DNA of 64,000 nt from Rotaria macrura (lineage: Eukaryota; Rotifera; Eurotatoria; Philodinida; Philodinidae), in NCBI GenBank assembly GCA_900239685.1, contig OENT01000037.1:221694-285693 (forward strand), in the 5' to 3' direction. Within the stretch, counting starts at the first letter, position 1, and each line of letters opens with the position of its first letter. The position numbers were made by a program, and so were the translations under genes. A model generated the notes under the pieces. It did not search any database. It had not been told where the DNA came from and saw only the letters and a program-made list of their open reading frames with translations. This document shows, piece by piece, positions 13,831 to 25,853 of the stretch.

Positions 13831-15469
13831 TTATTGTGATCCACCAAAGTTATTGCGATAAGATTTGATTCGTTAATCTTTTTCAAATCAGTGCTTTTCT
13901 TTGAAGGTAATATATATTTTGTGTGTTCATTCAGTTTTGTGAAGATTTACATGGTTATTCTAAAGATCATTTTCATGTTATTTTGGTATCATCGTATCGC
14001 AAGGAAGAAAACTGATGAAAATCGTGATTCTTCACTTTTTGAAAATCGACTTAGAGAACGATCGATTGATTTTAATCAAAATCAAACAATCGATGCACTG
14101 TAGAATTTTAAGGTACAAGTTTTTTCGTTCATATCAGTCTACAAAAGTTAAGCAAACGTGTTCAAATTTTCGAGCAGAAATATCTATGTTGATAAATTGC
14201 GACTTGTTTATCTTTCTTCATAATTTTGAACTAAAGTTTGTTCGATCTCTATAGTTTCAAATTTAAGGTCATACAACCATTATACATTGAAATTGAAAAG
14301 AATGATATCCTGAAGGATTCTTTTGAATCATGAATCGTTCATATGAATTAGGAAATACAGAATGAAAATTTCCTTTGTTATGTCAGTAGACGATGTTCGT
14401 TTCAACTTATTAGCACCTAATATGAAATAGTCAATGTATCGACACAATCCTGTTTAGTCTCTTTGTTTATGCAGCAATCATGCACAGCTATGCATGACTT
14501 CTTAGTTCGAAAGTTGCATCAAGACAATGAAAAACGGTACTCATTCCGATAAAATTGCAATGATTACTTTAGAATCTGATTAGTAGTGTTCCATTTTCTC
14601 GCTTATCCGATGTGCTTATTATCCGATTTCTTGAGCATGAAAAATGAAAACTTCTTCGCTTCATTAGTGGGTGATAAGATGGCAGATTGATATCTTCGAG
14701 ATAATTATCATTCTTCATGAAGAAAAAATATTATGATGAAAGTTGAATGAATAATTATTATCATGAAGTTTTTTCATTGATATGAATATCTTCTTTGTTA
14801 TCACCCTTCGATGTTTTGTTTTATCATTTTTTTTTCTCATGTCATCATTGCAATGATAGGTTTCGTAGAATATGGGAATAGCTCATCTGGCATGCATGAC
14901 ACTGAATTATTGTATCAATCCTTTTATGAATTAAATTCAGCTATTATAATTCGAAAACATACTTCTTATTGAATTTTTCACACAAAATGTTTATTCCATT
15001 TTAATATACATAAAATGATAAACATATTTTTGAAGTTGAGTTAATTTTTATTTTACGTATGATCTGTTGCTATACAAACACAAATCACTGACATGGAAAA
15101 AATATAATCATAGCATTTATGGAAGTCTCTCATGGCTTCGTTCAAGAGATTTCAGGAACTTCAGAAAAAATATGAGGGTCAAGAAATTTTTTCAACTCGT
15201 TTATATAAACAAAGCAAAAGAATCATGTCTATTAAGATTTCGAAGCAAATCGAAATGTCAATACACATTTGATATCCTACAACATTTTTGTATTGTTTTC
15301 TTTCAAGATCCAGCATTACTTTAAGAATACATGATCAACCATATATACTGTCTTGAGATGAACAACACTTATTGAAAATTCAACTATGATTATATTGTAA
15401 TACAATTCTGTTTGAATTATGTGTTTATTTTGTTTTCAACATTCTATATACATATGAAAAGTCTTGCTA
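13831..15469. other. 1.6-kb gene-free stretch
   Basis: Nothing recognisable apart from the INTS11 polyadenylation signal near its right edge. Frames at 13891-14254 and 15067-15324 (plus) show no domain and no splice context. Confidence 0.5.
15424..15429 (-). terminator. Polyadenylation signal of INTS11
   Basis: An AATAAA on the minus strand lies about 40 nt past the INTS11 stop codon, a usual distance for an animal poly(A) signal. It was called from sequence and position only. Confidence 0.5.
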
Positions 15470-18400
15470 TTACATAGGATCAGGACTAGCAGCTGTGTCA
15501 GCAATAGTAGTAACACTTGCTGTTGATGCATATTGATCACAAAATGATTTGATGTATGAACTAACTTGTTGGCCTAATAATTCATTCTAGAAAGGAAAAA
15601 AAGAAATTCTTAGTTTATGAATATCAACATGTAATATGTAGGCTATTTTATACTACATGAGAGTTATGGAAGAGTGACCTTCAGACTTTAATCGATTAGG
15701 TGGATTATTTCTCAGAATAAATTATTTATGATCTAGACATCTACGAATATCGCTTGTAGCAGTTGTCTATTTTAGAAATAGTAACTAATCAACAAGTATA
15801 GATTTCAATATGTTAGATGAAACCATTTCATGTATCCATCATTTTTGATGAAATAACAGATGAACGTGTCGTATGAAACTTTGTTTTTTTCGAAACAAGA
15901 TTTCAAATGTAGGAGGAAATAGCAACACAAACGATTGTTTATCATAATGAATCCTGACAACCAATGGGTGCATCAACAACTAGCTACATAATTTCACTAA
16001 GCCGACTTGCAAAATCATGTTTAAACGTACGTTCAATGTCCAAGCAATATCAATATCACCATTCGATTCAATTGAGACACGTAAATGTTGATTATCAACA
16101 TGCAGAAGATTGTCAGATATTAGTACAATACGATGCTTTTTTTCGCCATCTTTACTATTCAATTCTCGTTCAAGCAATTGAATCAAAGAGATCAATTGAA
16201 TAGGACGAATATTGACTGTTGAAGAGAAACGTGAATGAAATTGAACTTTGTGATGTACAAGACCTAATTCATTCATAGCTGTTGCTGGTCGAACGAGACG
16301 AAGACGCTAAAGAGAAAAACAGAGACGGAGAGAGTAGATATAAGAGATTTTTTAAATCAAAGTATTACTAGAAGAAAAATAAAACTTGTTCAACTTACAC
16401 CGTCTTTAATAATTAAAGTTCCTCGCATTTGTTTTGTTCGTTTCTCACTTCGACTAACATCAGCAGTTTCTTCTGAAAATGGAAAGATTAACAGTAAGAA
16501 AAGTTCGACTTATTCGACAATAACCTCTCAATTGTTGCACAAGTCCTGGTTCAATATCAACTGGTACACCATGTGGAGTTTCAATTGTAATTGTTTCACC
16601 ATTAGCTGGTTTGAAACAAGGAATTTCTATGTAGGTCAAAATTTTCAATATGAGATAAGTAGAGATGATTTCTACAAGATAAACATGAATTGATATATCT
16701 ATTTACTTAATTCATCCTGAACTCGTCCACGAAGAAAATCCATTACTAAATCTTCGCCATGAACTAAAACAACGTTACGCGGTTGACATTGTCGAATAAG
16801 TTGTGTTATGCCTTTAGCATCGGCATGCGCTGAAAATGACATATAATGCACTTGCATTTTAGCTTCTATTTCTTTTCCTTCAAATATAAAACGTCGTTGA
16901 CCAAGTAATAATTTCGAGCCAACTGTATTAGCAACACAATAACCAGGAATAATGATCTGTATACAAACAGTAGGAGCAAATTCTTAGATAAAAATTTAAA
17001 AGGGAAAAGAAACAACAAACCATATTCTTTTCATCTGGTGCCCATTTTTTAAATAAATGAAGTGAATAACCAGCATGAAGCATTCCGGGTGAAGCGAAAA
17101 CGATCATTGCACCTGGTTGATCCACATACGAACGATCCCATGGCTAGATATATATATAAATATATATGTCATTTCATAGCATGTTAAAACCACAATGAAT
17201 AAAAAAAAGCAAGAGTGAAATAGAACTCGTTTCAGAATTAGAAACGTTCTGTGTACTTCTATTCGATATATTATGGACAGAGAATTCAATTTCCAAGTGT
17301 ATGTTGATTGTTCTGTTCTTTATCTTTTTAGTTAAGCTACAGTTTATATGTTACATTCCGAAATAATGAGCCAGGCAGACATAATGGTGTGTAATTTTGT
17401 TTTCCATCTTTAAGACATTTAAAAATCTGCTTCTGAATTCATTCTATATAGAATGTATTTTTTTTTACAATTTTCTGAGCATATGTTTAAACGATTCTGT
17501 TGAAATGTAAAGTGTCTCAGAATTCTATCAAAACTAGCCTACATTTCTATCGGTTTCATTTTCAAAATTTTAGAAGTTGAAAAGGTGGAAAAACTGGAAA
17601 AAGCTCTTTCTGGATAATCCTGCTACATTGTACACTATTAATACTAAAGAACCAAATATAACATTATTTTTCTCAAAATTAAATTCTAGATAAAACACTA
17701 TAAGAATAAGTATTTTAGACGGGCAAGTCTATCTTTGAAAAAACAGTTATTTCTCGAAATACCTCCAAAAAGTACCCTAGGTATTAGTTCGAAAGCTCTT
17801 TCTCTTGAATAAGAACACCGACAACGTCACGAAAGTTTAGGAAGTCTCGAGAACAAAAATTCTCTATCTAATGATGTTAAATCCGTTAGTTTAAGTATTG
17901 ACCTTGATGAGCACCGGCGCAAACAAACCAATTGATTCCTGGAAAGAATACGAATTTCGCAAATGGACTACTGATTAGGGGTTCATTTTTGAAATTTTTA
18001 CCCGATAAGAAAGATTATTTTGAAAAATGTACTCAGTAGTTTTGTTGGGAACTGCCTCATCCGTTACTTGATCAAATAAATGATGATATCAATCGATTAA
18101 ATTTAACACGTTCGACAATCATCGTATGTCTAACTAGAATCTAGCTTGTAAAGAGAAGGGGAAAACCAAGATCTTTTCCTCCTTTATCAAGAACGTAACA
18201 ATGTCCGAAGGAGATGCAGAATGCAACAGTCATAGTATTCATGAGAAATTATGATTCGAACTATCATTTCATGAATTTATCTTACTGTCGACAATAAACA
18301 AGAGAAATAAAATAATTAAAGGCGATTTAATTTTACACGATAGTCATATCTTTAGAAAAGCACAAACAGAAACGAAGATTATTTATGCGTCATATAAAAG

Positions 18401-20817
18401 TATGTCAAAATTCACATTCAAGACTAGAACTGGCATTAGTTCTCTCAAGAATCATGGACAGTATCAAGATGTTAGAAGTATTTTGAGCTACTTCTATGAG
18501 TAAATAGTTATTCATAAAAAGATAACTGTTGTAAAACAAGTTCTTGTTGTATACATAACAGATTTTGACGAACTGTCTGAAATGATTATTTTTATAGAAA
18601 TAATAAACAATGATCGGTTTAAAAAAATGAATAACCATATCTGAATAGAAATACTAATGCATGCTACCGATAGATCTCTATGAATAATTTTCAATATTTG
18701 AACCCTTCGTGGCATCAGTTTTTGTCAAATTTAAAATTGTATTTAGTTAGTGACATTGATATGCACAAAATTTAATAGATGAAAATGATTTTTTCTTCGA
18801 AAATCTTTTATTTTACCTGATTATGTATATTTTATATTCGTATCATTGGAGAATCTCTCATAGCGTTTGGTCCATAGTAAATGAATCTCTGGTTTATTTG
18901 ACAATACTTTTACGACAGAAAAATAAAGAGAATAATAACAAAGCACAAAAGCAATCAGTTGATAGAAATCGAAGGACTTTCGAAGCTTTTTCAAGAACCT
19001 TAAATTCTTATCACTGAAAAACTAATATGGCAAAACGTTCAGTTCACTGTGCCAGAAAATTTATTACTTTCATTGCAAACGAAGTTCATACATAGTGCTA
19101 TGTATTCGATCAGATTCAACAGAGCAATCGATTCTCTTATAAAACAAATAAATTTCCACGTTTAAAAGGTGTTAGTAACGGTTCACACGCTGCAATGTAT
19201 TCGATGGCAATTTCTCAAATTTTCAAACATGAAAATGTCAATATCAGGTATCATAAAATATTTTATCATGTAGTATGGACTGAGAGGGGTTTGGAAAGAA
19301 CTAGAAACTATCTATATACTTATTTCTTTTTATTAGTTAGCTTTACAAATCTATGCGAGAAATTTCTTTCTACTTTTCTATTAAAAAGCGTCTGTCACTG
19401 ATTTCGTAAACTTTGCTATGGTGTCAAGTACTCCTATTAGCAATAGAAAAAACAAAACTATAGTGAAAACTTTGAGAGTGGAATTTCATATGAACGATTC
19501 TTCCTATCGATCCGGCGAATGAGGACATCGATGAGAATATTAAATGAACGATTCGTTCCCTACACAGAACTACTCAATGTCTAACTGTTAATAGACTGGG
19601 AATCGTGAATCACGCTAGACCTTAGTCAAATCGTTGTTACAAGATTGATAGCCTACTTTGATATGTTTAAAATCAAATATATTCTTCTGATGAAATGTTG
19701 ATTGAATCTTTTCATTGGTCCATGAAACAAATAATGAATAGAAGGTATTGACCTTTTCCGAAAGACCCGATGCAAAATAAATTGGAACATTCAAATTCAT
19801 TCGTTCTAAATATGTTTCTAGTAAAATACATAATTCTTGAGCACGACCTACAGCAAAGACAGGTACAAGAACTTTGCCGCCATGTCGAACACAATCAACA
19901 ACTTTAGCCAGAAAATCCCGTTCACGTGCACGTCGTGAATCACGTACTGTTGAACCATAGGTAGATTCTGTAATCAGTATGTCCGGTCGACATCGATCAA
20001 TGTGCGCAGAACCAAGATGTCGATCGGCGGTTGTATTAAAATCACCGGTATAAACAAGAGTTTGTTGACCAACACGAATATGAAACATAGCTGCACCCAG
20101 AACATGTCCAGCATAATAAGCTTTTATCTCGAAATCTGTATCGACCTATGAATATAAAAACAATAGTTTATGCGTTTCATTCATACTCAACATTGAACAT
20201 ATTTGTCTCGAACAAATAAAATATACCTTCACAGTCTGTCCTAAACTAACAGGGATGACTTTTTTCATGCAATTTTTTATATCTTCAGTTGTGTATGGTC
20301 CTTGCTGTGTTGATTTATCTGTTGTAACTTTTCGAAAATCTTCCTATGTATAAAATAGAATAAATTCTTGTTCACAATAGACATCGATTCATACGAGAAG
20401 TAGAGGACAAATTGCCTTTGTTGGATAAGTCATATATAAAGGACCATTATAACCGATAACTTCAGTCATATAGGGTAGTGCTCCACAATGATCCAAATGA
20501 AAATGGCTAAATCGAAATTGTTCTGGCAATATATTGGAAAAGAATGTTATTCTAATACCTGATGATAGCACAATGAATATATGGTGTAAGTGGACCATCT
20601 TTACAAATGACAGTAAAGTCTGGAAATCGACGCTAATTATGAAAATAGAGAACGAAAAATGAACAACTCCAAGTGGAAATCAATAACTCACATCATCATG
20701 AAAACCCATGTGAAGACCACAATCAAGCATTATATTTTTGCCACCCATAGTGATAAGTATACAACTACGGCCAACATCTTGACCAGCTCCTAATGGTAAA
20801 ATACGTATCTCAGACAT
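15470..20817 (-). CDS. INTS11: Integrator complex subunit 11 (metallo-beta-lactamase/beta-CASP RNA endonuclease)
   Basis: INTS11 is the catalytic nuclease of the Integrator complex. It cleaves snRNA 3' ends and nascent promoter-proximal transcripts in the nucleus. Eleven exons join in frame to 619 aa (human about 600): 20817-20692, 20632-20559, 20506-20395, 20343-20227, 20145-19657, 17143-17021, 16956-16707, 16626-16525, 16472-16399, 16306-16031 and 15586-15470. The N-terminus ([19 protein letters not shown]) is typical of the family. The zinc motif HFHLDH lies at about residues 68-73. The beta-CASP region contains [20 protein letters not shown], and the later motifs [11 protein letters not shown] and VLVHGE are intact. 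The C-terminal domain ends with a family-like segment (IAWTLN then [15 protein letters not shown]). INTS11 is preferred over CPSF73 on the YTGDFN...[13 protein letters not shown] and [21 protein letters not shown] signatures. A CAG splice acceptor directly precedes the ATG. No lesion was seen. Confidence 0.93.
17144..19656 (-). other. Large INTS11 intron (2513 bp)
   Basis: It lies between the exon ending FDFKHIK and the exon starting PWDRSYVDQ, codons adjacent in the family, so both edges are well fixed. Most of the other introns in this gene are under 115 bases. I find no transposon ends or nested gene inside; frames at 18405-18715 (minus) and 18823-19401 (plus) look like chance. Confidence 0.7.
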
Positions 20818-21299
20818 CTGAAACGATCAAATTACGAAATATTTCATTTCATACGACTATGAAAATGACGATCAATGTGTTCTGTAGCAGCAGATTTGGT
20901 TGGACGATTTCATACATTATCGTGAGAAACATCACTTTTGAAATATTGTTCAATCATCCTTTTCGTTTCGTATCAAAAAATGATTTGGTAGCTAAGACAT
21001 TCATTTATTTGAAATTTATTCAATGGCATGAAACAATACATTCATTCCAATAGGATTATTGCTATATTAATTACATACCAATATCGTACATGGAGCAATG
21101 TCATCAAATTAAATTCTAATCGATTTCTTTGTTTCTTGTACGCTAAAATCTATTGTCGTGTAATTTAAACACAAAAACCATAATACCGTATGGGAAGGGC
21201 CATAAAAAAGGCTAGAATCTATTTATTAGAGGACTTCAAAAAAAAAGAGAGAGACGAAACAAAACTGAATTGAGGTGAAATAAGTGTCTTCGTTCGACT
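20818..21299. other. Spacer between NDUFA1 and INTS11
   Basis: This 482-bp gap holds the likely 3' untranslated region of NDUFA1 (poly(A) signal below) and the acceptor-like sequence that abuts the INTS11 start. I see no further gene. Confidence 0.5.
21222..21227 (-). terminator. Polyadenylation signal of NDUFA1
   Basis: A minus-strand AATAAA lies about 73 nt beyond the NDUFA1 stop. It is the best signal in the spacer, called from sequence and position only. Confidence 0.4.
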
Positions 21300-21691
21300 C
21301 TACATATTCCAAAGATTTCGAAGTTTGACCAATGCAGGACGTTCATCGATGGCTTCGACGCCCTAGACACGAAAAAGATTCTTTTCTTTTCTAATACACT
21401 TTCTACATTTCAAGATACGTACGCGAGGATAATATTCATTTCCCGTAATACGACGATCTCTTAGATACATATAATAATCTCGATCATCTTTCATCAGATT
21501 TTTTGGGCCGAATGTCTAATAGGATAGAAGCAAAAACAAATAAGTTTGGATTCTTCAAGAACAAATAAGATTGCTAAATTTACTTTTCCATTTAGAAAAA
21601 ACCAATTGCCAATGTAGAGAGTTGGTGCAGCAACAAGAAGCAGTGGTGCTGCCGTAACAACAAGCGACGGTAGGATTTCAAACCAAACCAT
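21300..21691 (-). CDS. NDUFA1: NADH dehydrogenase (ubiquinone) 1 alpha subcomplex subunit 1 (MWFE)
   Basis: NDUFA1 is a small accessory subunit of mitochondrial complex I, anchored in the inner membrane by one helix and needed for assembly of the membrane arm. Three exons (21691-21584, 21515-21423, 21362-21300) give 87 aa; the mammalian protein is about 70 aa. The start MVWFEILPSL matches the family's diagnostic MWFEILP with one inserted Val. A hydrophobic helix follows at about residues 10-28. The second exon contains the conserved RDYYMYLRDRRITGNEYY segment, the counterpart of RDRRISG-x-x-x-YY in the family. A TAG acceptor lies 6 nt upstream of the ATG. The C-terminal tail is slightly longer than in vertebrates. 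The function follows from the family; its expression here is inferred. Confidence 0.9.
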
Positions 21692-22415
21692 TTCTATCTA
21701 GAAACGAAATTAATCCAAAGATATTAAATCATACTAATATAACACATATTGATAACTAAAAAAATTAGAGTCCAATCCACATAATTGCAAGATAATTTAT
21801 TTCACGATATTTAAATGATAATAATTGATGAAAGATGAAGACAATGATAAAATAAATTCCTTTTGAAAAGACATCGTATTGTAGTATACGTTACTTAAGA
21901 TTGATGCATACCTATTAAAAAGAAGAAAGACAATCAAGAATTGAAAATATATTTGCTAAATTAGTCTAGTATCTGAAATTTAAATTGATTCACATATTAT
22001 CTCTTTGAATACTGCTATTCGTCGATTGATACCAACCAATATTCGTCAAATAGTATGATCACAATAACATATGTAATAAAATTTAATGTTGTTTTTTTTT
22101 CATGGATGGGATTTTAATTGAATTCATTCTTAATTTATTTTCTTATCGAGTAAAGCTAGATGAATTAGTTTTTTGATAGAATACATAGCCGAATTCTTCA
22201 ATACGAATAATCTTGTAAATCTAACGATCATAAATTGCGTGCAATCAAAAATATTGAAAATAAACGAGTAGTACAACACAGTCCAATGAGAATATTTTTC
22301 TAGTCATCTAGAGAACGACATAATTCAATATAATATATATCTGGCATTAGATGAATGAATTAAAACTGAAAGAATGGAAGTATGAGACAAAAAAGAGTGA
22401 AAAAAAACAGCTAGA
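21692..22415. other. Spacer of about 0.7 kb
   Basis: Nothing recognisable in this AT-rich spacer between two minus-strand genes. It should hold the 3' end of the upstream gene and the promoter of NDUFA1. Confidence 0.5.
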
Positions 22416-23688
22416 TTAGAAAAGTCTTGGACGTTTATCAGTATTTGTTGAACTATGGTTAGGTGATGGGAGAGTTCGTTTTAGAGATGATGATGGTGAC
22501 GAAAATAATTGTTTTATAACACCACTCGCTTTTCTTGGTGTTACTGGTGGTTGATGTTCTTCAGATGCTGCATTAGTTGTTATTTGTTTTGGAGAATCAA
22601 CAAATAAACGACGTCGACCCTCTTGAAATAAAAAATCGACTATAAATTATGTTCAATTCATTTTTCTTGAAATATTAAACATACTTTCGTGAGATTGTGA
22701 CGATGCAAAAACTTTTGATAATATTGGTTGCGATGCTGGTCGTTTACTATCTGGTTTAGGTGAATATTTCTGTGCTTCTCGTACAAAACGTCTTAAAACA
22801 TAATTACAACGAGACACACGATTGACAACTTGGGAGAGATGAAGTGTCGTTGGTTTACTTGGTTGATTTTCGAAAACGGAAGTATTATACACTTGATAAA
22901 AGAAAAATAAAACAAATGAACTATAGAGATTGTGATGAGTCAGCAGTTGTCAATCAGAATTTTTTTTTTCGAGAAAATAACCGAACTTTGAAAATTCGAA
23001 TTCCATTTCTGTATTAGAAGAGACATTACACGTATAGGAGAGAAATCAAGCATTACCGTTTCAAATCATTTAATTTCAAACTAATAGAAATGACACTGTT
23101 TCTCTAAATGCGATAATTTTCTATGACATGAGATATGTGACATGATGAAATTAAAATTGACAACCTTATAAAACACTTTATTAATTAAAATCTTACAAGG
23201 ATTCGATGATCGAAGGCGTAGAGAGAGCCGTTGTATTTCACGTGCCATTATATCTGATGTCAACATATCGTTATTATCATTATCATCTTCTTTTATTGGA
23301 GTTTCTTGTACGCATTCATTTTCTTCTACGATTCCTTGTGATGATGAAACCGTACTAGAAGCATCGAAATCGAACGAAAGATTTTTAATTGGAATACTTT
23401 TCATTGGAGTATTTTCTACGTTGGCCAACGATCGACTACATATTGATTGAATTAATATATGTGGCAAATCGATTGAAGAATATCTTACTTTGTTATTAAT
23501 GATGGTTTAAAACTCAACGTTCGATTGAATGTTGTTGGAGTTGATGTTTTCATATTGATCATTTTACGGTTTTTAGTTAATTCATGCTGCAGTGAGGAAA
23601 CATTTCGTTGAGAATATGATCGCATTGATTTCGATGATGCAGATGATGTTCGATTTGAAACTAAATCGAATTCAAATCGACCAGCCAT
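22416..23688 (-). CDS. Ser/Thr/Pro-rich basic protein with CDK-site and cyclin-docking motifs, 283 aa
   Basis: I do not recognise a family. Four exons (23688-23489, 23435-23197, 22891-22685, 22621-22416) join in frame with introns of 53, 305 and 63 bases. The ATG starting MAGRFEFDL was chosen because a CAG acceptor lies 7 nt upstream and no ATG precedes it in frame. The protein is largely disordered, with Ser and basic residues. Full CDK consensus sites are visible: TPMK (76-79), TPIK (112-115) and TPRK (243-246), with several further SP or TP pairs. RRRLF at 218-222 fits the cyclin-binding RxL pattern. The tail KRPRLF (278-283) is a possible nuclear signal. A short helical segment (NRVSRCNYVLRRFVREAQKY, 170-189) may be the only folded part. 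A cell-cycle substrate or regulator is a reasonable inference, but motif density in disordered proteins can mislead. Confidence 0.7.
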
Positions 23689-24061
23689 GTTGATTCTGTA
23701 GCTTGACAAAATCGAATGTATCTATGTACAGATGTTTTATAAGTGAAATGAAACAACAGTTACATGGAATGGAAATGAAAAGTTTATGGAATGACAAAAA
23801 ACGGAAACCTACTTTAGTATAATCAATGGACAAAATAAGTGGCAAATCGAAACAAAATAAAAACTAGATGTCGCTTCTCAACAGCTAAACAATTGAAGTG
23901 GTCGTGTGTACTGATGTATTGTATATATAGTGAATACATGATTACACATGCACAATTTCATTAATTAACCAATATTGAACAGAGCCGATAGTTCATATAG
24001 ATTATTTATTAAATTAAACTCTTCCAATCGAGCGATCTCATTATCATTGATTTATCTTTCG
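23689..24061. other. Upstream region of the CDK-motif gene
   Basis: Non-coding AT-rich sequence between the gene start and the hairpin transposon. I see no distinct promoter element other than the acceptor-like CTACAG near the start codon. Confidence 0.4.
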
Positions 24062-24069
24062 AATATGGA
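24062..24069 (+). repeat. Left 8-bp target-site duplication
   Basis: AATATGGA is repeated exactly at 24452-24459, flanking the hairpin element on both sides. Confidence 0.8.
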
Positions 24070-24451
24070 TAGGTATGCACCAATGCTAAATAGTCGATAT
24101 CAAAGATGAATGTTTTTTGATATCTAAAACCCTCAGTCCCTACTAAGCCTTCAGCTCATTTATAGACAATTTTGATTAGGCTAGCCAATGGTACTATCAA
24201 AATTTACAGAACTAGATGAAAAGAAAAAACGACTGGGGGAGTTTGGTCAAAACTCGAAATTTTTGGTTATTTTACCAAACGCCCCCAGTCGTTTTTTCTT
24301 TTCATCTAGTTCTGTAAATTTTGATAGTACCATTGGCTAGCCTAGTCAAAATTGACTGAAAATGAGCTGAAGGCTTAGTAGGGACTGAGGGTTTTAGATA
24401 TCAAAAAACATTCATCTTTGATATCGACTATTTAGCTCTGGTGCATACATA
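24070..24451. mobile_element. 382-bp hairpin MITE, probably hAT superfamily
   Basis: Two arms of about 180 nt are near-perfect inverted copies (roughly eight mismatches by eye) around a short spacer near 24248-24280. The ends are TAGGTATGCACCA on the left and, read inward on the opposite strand, TATGTATGCACCA on the right. An exact 8-bp direct duplication, AATATGGA, flanks the element. An 8-bp duplication and a TA-starting inverted end fit the hAT superfamily, although the terminal motif is not a textbook hAT end. There is no coding capacity, so a transposase elsewhere must have moved it. The high arm identity suggests recent insertion or ongoing pairing between arms. A transcript through it would form a long double-stranded RNA. 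Confidence 0.88.
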
Positions 24452-24459
24452 AATATGGA
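24452..24459 (+). repeat. Right 8-bp target-site duplication
   Basis: Exact copy of the left AATATGGA. Confidence 0.8.
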
Positions 24460-25845
24460 ATGTATTAAAATATAATTTGATAGTCGAGAAATCTGAAAAC
24501 GAACCTACTGTATCAGAACCGGCCTTAAAGATGAAGAAGAATTACTCTACCTCATAGGAACACAGTGATAATCGATTTAACTAGTTACTAATCATTAACA
24601 TTAAAATACAATATAATCAATGCAACAAAGTTCTCCGTGAGATGTACGAATTCACTCAGCTCGATGTCGTGTCATAATACTTGCTTGCTTAACAGCATAC
24701 GTACATGTTTGAAAGAGCAAATTTTATAAATCATCTCAGATTAAGTATGTGAATCTCAAGTATGTTCATCATGATAAATAGGAGGAGTTAAGTGAACCAA
24801 ACCATAACTTACATCAACGTATGGTCATGTGTAGTATATTCATGTGCCTGCCAACGAGAGATTAGGATGTACAGATATTTTTTATGCAATTAAGAAACTA
24901 TCATCGATAAAAAGAACTAAAGGAAACTCATTCATTTTATGGAAAATGTACTATTTTTCAGAAAACAAAACGGTAATCCTATGACTTGTGTACCATTTTT
25001 CAATGGAAAACTTTTATTGATTTTTAACTTTGTAGAGAATTACCATGCAATAATGAATAATCTATGAGGAAATCAAGAAAAAAGATGCTCTTTCCTTAAA
25101 AATAAGCAGCTTCATTTACGAAACAAAATTATACAGAAAATATTGCCTCCTGTCTATAAACTAGGTAGGACTGTGCGAGCTATATCATAGTATAGTGAAA
25201 GTCGAAAAAGAGTTGCTCTCAGAAATACGTTGATCACTTTCTGAGTTGATCTTTTCAATAGTGACTCGTACTGTTGCAAATCGAGTTATGTGCAATGATC
25301 TTTATTCAATTCAAGTGCTTATAATAACATTATTTGTTTTATCGAACTAATGAAACAACAGTACTAATTATTGAAAACTGTTGTATTTCAATTTAAATGA
25401 TTTGAGCTCAAAATATTCCGAAACAGTACAGGTAACAAACAATGGGGATCATTTCGGCAATTCATGAAGAAAATTTTCTTTGGAACTAGCATTCCTTTTG
25501 TCCACACTACGATAAACAAGGCTGACTATTTTCCAGTCCTCGTATGTAACGGAGTCGGACTTATTTTTCACACATTAGTAACAATACAGGGATACCCTGT
25601 TGCTTCATGCCTTTTCCATTGTTAACAATGTAAACATGTGTTGAGATTCATTCACGATCATGAATTAAGCGGCGAGCATGTGTTTCGTCATGAAAATCAC
25701 TCGGATACACTAAACTACATTATTATAGTGCTCCAAAAAGGGGAACATTCAAAAGAGCCTATTTGGATTAGTTGTATTCGGAAACCAGCATGTAGCTTCA
25801 TTGTATTCAATTTTATTTATATTATACTATGTAATTAGGAGAGAT
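24460..25845. other. 1.4-kb gene-free stretch between two transposons
   Basis: Nothing recognisable. The frame at 25638-25838 (plus) ends next to the second element and has no domain or splice support. Confidence 0.45.
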
Positions 25846-25853
25846 CTAATTGC

